Shown here: in pieces, positions 12,098 through 17,553 of the stretch
Layout of the letters: every line of letters begins with the position of its first letter
How positions within the stretch are numbered: position 1 is the first letter of the stretch
Source: Clostridia bacterium
GTDB taxonomy: Bacteria > Bacillota > Clostridia > Christensenellales > Borkfalkiaceae
DNA: 17,553 bases
Direction of reading: 5' to 3'
Assembly: GCA_029054485.1 (NCBI GenBank)
Contig: JAIDFD010000158.1
Coordinates: 1-17,553, forward strand
Made by a program: the position numbers and the translations under genes
Notes under the pieces: generated by a model
Seen by the model: the letters and a program-made list of their open reading frames with translations, nothing else
The model's database searches: none
What the model was told of the DNA's origin: nothing

Positions 12098-13967
12098 AAC
12101 TACCTGCCTTTAAATAAATTTGCTTTAACTTTTCCCTGCCCCACAAAACCGGTACGGGATAGAGAGGATTTGCCTCTTTTTCCGCGTGGGAGGCAAGCTC
12201 TTCTATATCTTCCGACTTGATAAAATCGAATTTTTCGGGTATGCCGAATTTTTTGTTCATCTGCTCTATCTTTGCAATCACTTTCTCCGCCGCCTCACTT
12301 GCGGGGGTATCCGCGTCCGCCAAGCCGCAGTAAACTGCAATCTCTTTGAGTTTTTTATGCGCGGACTTTCCGTACTCTCTTAAAACTATCGGCAGCAGTA
12401 CGGCGTTTGCAAGTCCGTGCGGAGTATCGTACTTTCCGCCCAAGGAATGTGCGACCGCGTGAACATAGCCAACGTAAGCCTTTGAAAAAGCTCTGCCCGC
12501 CTTGTGCGAGGCGATAAGCATATTGCGCCTTGCCCCGCGCGTGCCGTCCGAGTAAGAGATTTCAAGATTTTCAAAAACGGTTTTTACCGCGTCCAGCGCG
12601 TCCGCCCTCGTCGACCTGTTTCCGCTCTTGCCGATATACGCCTCAACAGCGTGGGTGAGCGCGTCCATACCCGTTGTCGCTACAACGAAGGGCGGCAAAG
12701 TCTTAGTCACCTCTTCGTCCAGAACGGCATAGGACGGAATGAGCGGAAAATCATTTATCGCGTATTTAAAGCGTGTTTCCGCGTCCACGATAACGCAGGC
12801 GAGCGTGGTTTCGCTTCCCGTTCCCGCCGTGGTGGGAATTGCAATCAAAAGAGGTATTTTTTTGTTTACCTTTAAAATTCCGCGGAGAGACGAAAGCTGT
12901 TTTTTGGGTCTTGCAATCAGTGCGCCCGCGCCCTTTGCGCAGTCCATAGGCGAGCCGCCGCCGAAAGCAATCAGGCAGTCGCAACCGCCTTTTTTGTAGG
13001 TTTCAACCGCGTCCGCAACGTTTACGGTCGTAGGGTTTGCAACCACGTCCGAAAAAACGCAATAACTTACCCCCGCCGCTTCAAGACTTTGTTCAAGCCC
13101 CTTGCAAAGCCCTAAATTATAAATGGTTTTATCGGTGACGATAAGGGGCTTATGCTTGCCGCAGTTTTTAATCGTTGCGGGGATTTCATCAATCTTTGAA
13201 ATGATTTTCGGGTCTTTATAGGGAAGAAGCGGCAGTGCGATTTTCAGCACCGTCTGAAAAGTTCTGCAATAGAACGCCTTGAAAGTGTTTACTCCCTTTA
13301 CCGCGCTTTCGAATATTGCAAACGCGAGCATAAACTGCGCGGGGTAATAGGTTGCAAGGCAAAGTATTCTGGGCACGGTGCGGATTTTGCCGAACATATT
13401 TAAAAGCAGTGATAAATCGGAAATGTAAAAAAGAATACTTCCCACCGCGATAAGCACGCTTAACGCCGTACGCATTTTTAAATTTGAAAGCGCTTTTCCA
13501 ACCATAATAGAAAGTATCAACGCATAAACCGCGCAGACCATTTCCATTAAAGCCCCGCCGAAATCGAACATCGGCGCAAGGGTTATAAACAGCACGGACG
13601 GCACGAATATGCACGCCGAAGCGATTAAATCGGTGTAATGAAATTTGTTAAGACAGAAATACGCCGCCGCATAAAAGACGTGTGCCGCCGCAAACAGCGC
13701 GGTGCCCGAAATGAAGTACGCGTCCGCAGTATTGTAGTTTACAACGTCCCCCGCCATTGCCAGAACAAGTCCCGTCAGCATAAGGCAGACAAAGCGTTTT
13801 TCCGCTCCTGCTTTCAGTGCGTAAACGGTACTTACAATTCCCGCAAGCACAAAGCACGCGCTGGTTACGCTTTTCAAAACAAGGCTTGGATTTAAAATGA
13901 ACACTACATCAAGCGCGATTATCGCAAGTAAGAGCAAAAAATTCAAAGCTAAAATTGTTTTCTTCAT
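12087..13967 (-). CDS. YhhN lysoplasmalogenase fused to iron alcohol dehydrogenase
   Basis: Residues 1-222 of this 626-aa protein form about eight membrane helices with YhhN/TMEM86 marks: GLVLAMAGDVV (66-76), FAAAHVFYAAAYF (92-104), GSILFYISDLSLLL (176-189) and TYYPAQ (206-211). Characterised family members hydrolyse the vinyl-ether bond of lysoplasmalogens, giving a fatty aldehyde. Residues about 255-626 are an iron alcohol dehydrogenase with GGGSPMDCAKG (336-346), IPTTAGTGSETT (377-388) and metal ligands D435, H439, H503 and H517. Eight helices would leave both ends in the cytoplasm, with the dehydrogenase at the membrane face. The ATG at 13967, with GAGGA just upstream, is chosen because the longer frame runs back into the preceding gene. 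This domain pairing is unusual and suggests aldehyde channelling. Confidence 0.85.
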   Translation of the reverse strand: MKKTILALNFLLLLAIIALDVVFILNPSLVLKSVTSACFVLAGIVSTVYALKAGAEKRFVCLMLTGLVLAMAGDVVNYNTADAYFISGTALFAAAHVFYAAAYFCLNKFHYTDLIASACIFVPSVLFITLAPMFDFGGALMEMVCAVYALILSIMVGKALSNLKMRTALSVLIAVGSILFYISDLSLLLNMFGKIRTVPRILCLATYYPAQFMLAFAIFESAVKGVNTFKAFYCRTFQTVLKIALPLLPYKDPKIISKIDEIPATIKNCGKHKPLIVTDKTIYNLGLCKGLEQSLEAAGVSYCVFSDVVANPTTVNVADAVETYKKGGCDCLIAFGGGSPMDCAKGAGALIARPKKQLSSLRGILKVNKKIPLLIAIPTTAGTGSETTLACVIVDAETRFKYAINDFPLIPSYAVLDEEVTKTLPPFVVATTGMDALTHAVEAYIGKSGNRSTRADALDAVKTVFENLEISYSDGTRGARRNMLIASHKAGRAFSKAYVGYVHAVAHSLGGKYDTPHGLANAVLLPIVLREYGKSAHKKLKEIAVYCGLADADTPASEAAEKVIAKIEQMNKKFGIPEKFDFIKSEDIEELASHAEKEANPLYPVPVLWGREKLKQIYLKAGSYAD

Positions 13968-13975
13968 ACTTCCTC

Positions 13976-15256
13976 TTATACCGCCGTCAACTTGCCCGTC
14001 TTGAACGAATAGGAGTACGTTGCGCCCGCCTTGTCGTAATTTTCGTTGGCGACCCAAAGCACGGTTTTATCCGTCAGGTTGTAAACCACGCTGTGAACGG
14101 TAACGCCACCGCCGCCGTTCCACGTTCTTCTTCCGACCTCTTTCAAAATCTGCATAGCCGCGTTTTCGTCCGCAACCACGCCGTTATTTTCATAGAGGTT
14201 TTTGTAAATATGTTGATACCTGTCCCAGCCGCCCTTGTCCTCATCGCTTTCGTAGTAATCTTTGTGGTCTTTTACGATAAAGTTGGTTACCCACTGATAG
14301 TCGAAGTCCGCGCCGCCTCGAAGTCCTGCGTACATATCATCGGTATTGTACAAAACCTTCAAAACGCGTGCCGAACCGTCGTTGTCGGTTTTATCGGTTG
14401 CGTTCTCTTCGGGCAGCCACTCCAAAATCGCGCTCTTGCCGCTTGCGTCCGCTATCATATAGTGGAATGACGACTTAGCCGAATCGTGAAGGTTATAGCC
14501 CGAAATAAGCTCCACCGCCTCGTCCACGTTTGCGCAGTAATCCAGTATCATTCTCAGCATGGTGGTCGAAGTGAAGTTAGGTTTGTTCGGGTCGCTTTGG
14601 TCGGTCGCAACCGTGCCGCTGTCGTTGAGGGAGTAATCCTCGCCCTGATAGGACATAAATATCGAACAGCTAAGCCCCATTTCGTTCATACCGTCGAGTG
14701 GCGTGTAGGGCGCGGCAAAACAGGTGATTTTGTTCATAAGCCCCGATAGGTCTTTCTCGGTATCTATTCCTATGTAGTTCATATCCACGGTTGAAAAGGA
14801 CTTGTATCTTCCCTTGCCGGGGCTGTTGCAGATTGTAATGCAGACGTTGGTTTTGTCAAAGTCGTAATTGCGTGCAAACAGCACGTCGTTGTCGGGTGTG
14901 AGCGCGGTGAACGCCGAGCAGTTCACGTCCGACTCGCCGATATTCACTTTCATAAGTCCTTTTGTTATATTACTTGTTATAAAGCCAATAAGCTCGCTGT
15001 CGGACGACGCCCCGCCGCGGCTTACGAATTTATCAAGGTAAAAGCCGCCCTTAACGTTCATACTGTAAACCGAGCCTTCTTTGTTTTTATCGTTTCGCGC
15101 CTGCAAATGTCTTATGCTTGAAACTGTGGAAATCACGTCGCCCCAAAGACAGCTTACGGTGATACCCAAAACCGCCGCGATAACGATAATCACCGCAAGC
15201 GTAATGCTTACCGCCCTGAACCAGAGCTTACTCCAAAGTTCTTTCAATTTTGCCAT
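13976..15256 (-). CDS. Membrane-anchored Ntn hydrolase (C45/choloylglycine hydrolase-like)
   Basis: The 426-residue protein has an N-terminal membrane anchor (about 14-37) with positive residues before it, so the rest should lie outside the cell membrane. From V111 it has the Ntn-hydrolase pattern NCSAFTALTPDNDVLFARNYDFD, with C113 as likely nucleophile and R129/D132 as conserved partners, as in the acyltransferase-like C45 peptidases, penicillin V acylases and bile salt hydrolases. MNEMGLSCS (193-201) and the C-terminal VHSVVYNLTDKTVLWVANE also fit. Such enzymes cut linear amides and usually remove the residues before the cysteine themselves; here that would release the domain from its anchor. 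Substrate unknown. AAGGAG lies seven bases before the ATG. Second gene of the MarR operon, eight bases before the fusion gene. Confidence 0.8.
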   Translation of the reverse strand: MAKLKELWSKLWFRAVSITLAVIIVIAAVLGITVSCLWGDVISTVSSIRHLQARNDKNKEGSVYSMNVKGGFYLDKFVSRGGASSDSELIGFITSNITKGLMKVNIGESDVNCSAFTALTPDNDVLFARNYDFDKTNVCITICNSPGKGRYKSFSTVDMNYIGIDTEKDLSGLMNKITCFAAPYTPLDGMNEMGLSCSIFMSYQGEDYSLNDSGTVATDQSDPNKPNFTSTTMLRMILDYCANVDEAVELISGYNLHDSAKSSFHYMIADASGKSAILEWLPEENATDKTDNDGSARVLKVLYNTDDMYAGLRGGADFDYQWVTNFIVKDHKDYYESDEDKGGWDRYQHIYKNLYENNGVVADENAAMQILKEVGRRTWNGGGGVTVHSVVYNLTDKTVLWVANENYDKAGATYSYSFKTGKLTAV

Positions 15257-15275
15257 TTATATACTCCTTTAAATG

Positions 15276-15713
15276 TTATACCATTGATTCGTAATACTTT
15301 TTCAGATTACCGGCAATCGTCTGCAAGCACTTGTAAAAGAAAGCTCTCTCCTCTTCGGACATATCCGCACTTCCGCCGCGCACCGCCTTTTCCGCTTTCT
15401 CATCGATTTCTTCCGCCACGCGTCCGCCCTCCGCGGTAAGAAAAATCGGCGCGTTATAGGTCTTGGGGTCGTACTCGATATATCCCTTTTGCTTCAACAC
15501 CTTTAAAGCGCGCGAAATCGCCGCCTTGTCCTCGTAAGTGAGCCGCATAAGTTCGCTTGCCGTCAGTCCGTCTTTGTGCTGTTCGAGATAGTAGATACAC
15601 ATAACGTGAATACACTGCAAGCCGTACTCGCGCATTTCGCGCTGCTTGATTTTCTGCACCAGTTTATTGATTTTTAAAATGGTCACCGTAAACGTCTCAA
15701 ATATCTTTTCCAT
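15276..15713 (-). CDS. MarR-family transcriptional regulator
   Basis: The 145-residue protein has the MarR layout: helical dimerisation ends and a central winged helix-turn-helix (about 50-97: GLTASELMRLTYEDKAAISRALKVLKQKGYI, wing PKTYNAPIFLTAEG). MarR proteins usually repress their own operon until a small, often lipophilic or phenolic, ligand binds. It is the first gene of the operon, 19 nt before the Ntn hydrolase gene, and its promoter is flanked by two copies of the palindrome GTTGACAAATCAAC, so self-repression is very likely. AAAGGGTGAG precedes the ATG. Confidence 0.9.
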   Translation of the reverse strand: MEKIFETFTVTILKINKLVQKIKQREMREYGLQCIHVMCIYYLEQHKDGLTASELMRLTYEDKAAISRALKVLKQKGYIEYDPKTYNAPIFLTAEGGRVAEEIDEKAEKAVRGGSADMSEEERAFFYKCLQTIAGNLKKYYESMV

Positions 15714-15733
15714 AACTCACCCTTTCTTTGTAC

Positions 15734-15747
15734 GTTGATTTGTCAAC
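15734..15747. promoter_or_regulatory. MarR operator, downstream copy
   Basis: GTTGATTTGTCAAC (minus strand GTTGACAAATCAAC) is a palindrome identical to the one at 15792-15805. It covers about +1 to +14 of the predicted transcript, where a bound repressor would block initiation or clearance. Confidence 0.7.
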
Positions 15748-15754
15748 AAGTTAT

Positions 15755-15783
15755 ATGATAACTGTTTTCCCGCCCTTTGTCAA
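15755..15783 (-). promoter_or_regulatory. Promoter of the MarR operon
   Basis: TTGACA (15778-15783), 17 nt, TATCAT (15755-15760) on the minus strand. The -35 is inside an operator half-site, and the second operator follows the -10. Confidence 0.8.
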
Positions 15784-15805
15784 CAAAATCGGTTGACAAA
15801 TCAAC
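15776..15805. promoter_or_regulatory. MarR operator, upstream composite copy
   Basis: TTTGTCAAC (15776-15784), seven bases, GTTGACAAA (15792-15800) form a 9-bp inverted repeat; the right arm is also the first part of the 14-bp palindrome GTTGACAAATCAAC (15792-15805). The left arm contains the -35 of the operon promoter. Confidence 0.7.
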
Positions 15806-15815
15806 AACATTATAC

Positions 15816-15848
15816 AAAAAGGCGGCGCGGACAAATGTCCGCGCCGCC
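15816..15848 (-). terminator. Terminator of the surface-protein gene
   Basis: GGCGGCGCGGAC (15821-15832) pairs perfectly with GTCCGCGCCGCC (15837-15848) around AAAT, and on the minus strand five Us follow (15820-15816). It lies 13 nt after the stop at 15862. Confidence 0.9.
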
Positions 15849-15861
15849 GATTCAAGTTTTA

Positions 15862-17553
15862 TCAATAGTCCGCGTTGTCGTAAAAGCCGTCCACGTCAAA
15901 GCCGGACTCCTCTTCACGGGTGCGCATTACGGGCTTGCTCTTAGTGGTATCCACCGTGGTTGTGGTGGTAATCACAGCGTCCGAAGGATATTGCGCGTGC
16001 CCGCCCTGTGTGCTCTCTTCAACGCTCTGCGGTATCGCCGTTGGCGCAGTCGCCGGTTTGTCAGCCGTTGCAATATTTTTCAACGCCGCAACCACTAGTG
16101 CGCCGAGCATATCCATTGCAGGCGTTTGCGGCGCGTGCGGAAGGCTGTAATCGGGTAAGCCGTATCCGCTCCGTATTTGCTCGCGCAGTGCCGCAAGCTC
16201 TATGCTGTTGCGTGAGCCTCTGTCAACGCTCTGTTCGGCGCGGAGCGCCGCAAGCTCCGCCCGCTGTTCCGCATCATACCGTGCGCGCTGTTCCGCCTGC
16301 ATTGCGTTAATCTGCGCTTCGAGCCTTGCTATCGCTGCGCCGTCTGCGCTCTGCTGGGGCATAGGCGCATACTGAGGCATAGGCTGGGGCACAGGCATTT
16401 GATAATACTGCGGAACGGGCTGAGGCATATATTGAGGCTGTTGGAGCTGTTGCGCCTGCGGTACTGGTTGTTGTACGGGAGGCTGTTGAACAGCCATTGA
16501 AGCCATACCTGCACCTGCCATGCCCATTCCCGCCTGTGCGCGTATCTTTTCAAGCTCGGCTTCCTGCTTCGCTTTCGCAAGCTCGCGCTCCGCGTCAAGC
16601 TTTTCTTTTTGCAGTCTGCGCTCCTCTTCTCTGCGTTGTCTTTCCTCTTCCTTGCGCCGCTTTTCTTCCTCTCTGCGCTCCTTTTCCGCCGCCTTCTTTT
16701 CAGCGCGCTCTTCTTTAGTCTTTCTGCGTTTTACCGCCACGGCGATTATTATAATAAGCAATATCAGCGCGGCAACCGCAATCACAATCCAAAGCCAATA
16801 AGCCTTTAAAAACTGTACAATCTTTTCCCAGATTGTCGGAACGTACTTGGGCGTGTAGGTATAAGTTTCCGAGCCCGAGTCCATATCCGCCTGCGTGCTT
16901 TCGTCCAGCTCTATGTTGTTTGAGTACAACGGATTTATCCGCGCCGTTACCTGATAGGTTACCCCGCCCGCAAGATTATCTCTGTTTGTAAACTCTTTTC
17001 CGTCCGAATTGGTATACACCTGAGTTAAAAAATTGCTCTCGGTCGTTTCCGCAAGCTGACTTGCACCCGGCACCCAGATTGAATTTTCATCGTCCCATAC
17101 GGCGGCTACCTTTGCTTTCAGAATCTTCCAGGTTAGTTCAACAGTGGTTCCGTCCGCACTTAATTGCGCAGAGGTAAGACGCGCCGTCAATCCGTAACGT
17201 GCAGGGGTTGCGGTCTGGTTTTCCCAAACCACACTACCGAGTAAGCTGTCCTTGATTTTAAACTTAACGGTATACTCTCCCGCGTTTTTACCGGTAATTG
17301 TTCCGCTAACGTCGAGATAGGTTGCAACTTCTGATGAAGTAAGATTTTGAAGTTCGCTTAAAACTTCAAAAGTTTCACCCGTGTAGGTCAGCTCGTTCAC
17401 TTCGGGAATTTTCAGCTCTATTAATACGGGGTCGCTCTCAACTTCAACAGTAAACGTGGTAGTTATGCTGTCGTCGTTGTCATAGGTTACTTTTACGGTT
17501 ACCGTTCCTACCGATAATCCGCCGCTTTCTGTACTAAGCGTGTAAGCCGTAAT
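15862..17553 (-). CDS. Surface protein with Ig-like exported part and long cytoplasmic tail (5' partial)
   Basis: The minus-strand frame is open to the window edge; 563 residues are visible and the N-terminus lies outside. Visible residues 1-240 are threonine-rich beta-sandwich sequence (GGLSVGTVTVKVTYDNDDSI, later GKNAGEYTVKFKIKD) like bacterial Ig-like repeats on cell surfaces. One membrane helix (about 253-274, WLWIVIAVAALILLIIIIAV) is followed by basic KRRKTK, so the C-terminus is inside. Residues 275-341 are an almost pure K/R/E helix, 355-401 a P/Q/M/Y-rich stretch, then a second Q/A/E helix and a T-run tail ending FDVDGFYDNADY. There is no LPXTG motif. Adhesion or cell-shape roles are guesses. 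The internal GTG at 17400 is not the start. Confidence 0.75.
   Translation of the reverse strand: MTAYTLSTESGGLSVGTVTVKVTYDNDDSITTTFTVEVESDPVLIELKIPEVNELTYTGETFEVLSELQNLTSSEVATYLDVSGTITGKNAGEYTVKFKIKDSLLGSVVWENQTATPARYGLTARLTSAQLSADGTTVELTWKILKAKVAAVWDDENSIWVPGASQLAETTESNFLTQVYTNSDGKEFTNRDNLAGGVTYQVTARINPLYSNNIELDESTQADMDSGSETYTYTPKYVPTIWEKIVQFLKAYWLWIVIAVAALILLIIIIAVAVKRRKTKEERAEKKAAEKERREEEKRRKEEERQRREEERRLQKEKLDAERELAKAKQEAELEKIRAQAGMGMAGAGMASMAVQQPPVQQPVPQAQQLQQPQYMPQPVPQYYQMPVPQPMPQYAPMPQQSADGAAIARLEAQINAMQAEQRARYDAEQRAELAALRAEQSVDRGSRNSIELAALREQIRSGYGLPDYSLPHAPQTPAMDMLGALVVAALKNIATADKPATAPTAIPQSVEESTQGGHAQYPSDAVITTTTTVDTTKSKPVMRTREEESGFDVDGFYDNADY

Noticed and set aside
13968..14057. 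30-residue N-terminal extension of the lysoplasmalogenase fusion
   Set aside because: It overlaps the end of the Ntn hydrolase gene; the ATG at 13967 has GAGGA just upstream and begins the first membrane helix.
13955..14470. 171-codon plus-strand open frame
   Set aside because: It lies antisense to the well-supported Ntn hydrolase gene, has no ribosome site and has arginine- and valine-rich shadow composition.
16370..16500. Tandem DNA repeat or CRISPR-like pattern in the P/Q-rich coding region
   Set aside because: The repetition is degenerate coding for proline, glutamine, methionine and tyrosine; there are no regular direct repeats with unique spacers.

Overview
The window looks like a piece of a Gram-positive, low-to-medium GC anaerobe of the Bacillota, most likely class Clostridia. 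This is an inference from strong AAGGAG/GGAGG ribosome binding sites, TTGACA/TATAAT promoters, intrinsic terminators with T runs, and the protein families seen (YafP-like GNAT, iron alcohol dehydrogenases, Isf-type flavoproteins, MarR, an Ig-like surface protein). Almost all genes are on the minus strand. No tRNA, rRNA, CRISPR array, integrase or transposase was seen.

Region 1 (1-5690) is visibly AT-rich and accessory in character. It holds the 3' end of a plus-strand gene, a knot of small hairpins, a GNAT/P-loop kinase pair with a leaderless-type promoter, a PnuC transporter fused to a PNPOx-like flavoprotein behind a textbook transcription attenuator, a small unknown plus-strand gene, and a decayed three-gene operon. 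That operon encodes a PD-(D/E)XK-like protein, a beta-CASP metallo-beta-lactamase RNase and an ADP-ribosylglycohydrolase; each gene lacks one base, and the last is truncated. A dispersed 24-30 bp repeat (three copies) and a family of AAGTCGAAC hairpins run through this region.

Region 2 (5651-10673) is a divergent LysR locus. A five-gene minus-strand operon encodes a hexapeptide acetyltransferase, a YqhD/BdhA-like NADPH alcohol dehydrogenase, a lipoprotein fusion of flavodoxin and aldo/keto reductase, a 74-aa protein and an Isf-like FMN flavoprotein. An LTTR-like inverted repeat lies between the two back-to-back promoters. The gene content resembles the E. coli yqhD-dkgA aldehyde-reduction genes.

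Region 3 (10674-15813) is a tightly coupled MarR operon: marR, a membrane-anchored Ntn (C45/choloylglycine-hydrolase-like) amidase, a fusion of a YhhN/TMEM86-type lysoplasmalogenase with an iron alcohol dehydrogenase, and a class-3 (fatty) aldehyde dehydrogenase. Lysoplasmalogenase releases a fatty aldehyde, the fused dehydrogenase can reduce it and the ALDH can oxidise it, so the operon reads as a candidate alkenyl-ether lipid (plasmalogen) turnover system. I consider this the most interesting part of the window.

Region 4 (15816-17553) is the 3' part of a large surface protein with Ig-like exported repeats, one transmembrane helix and a long charged, then P/Q-rich, cytoplasmic tail, followed by a GC-rich terminator.
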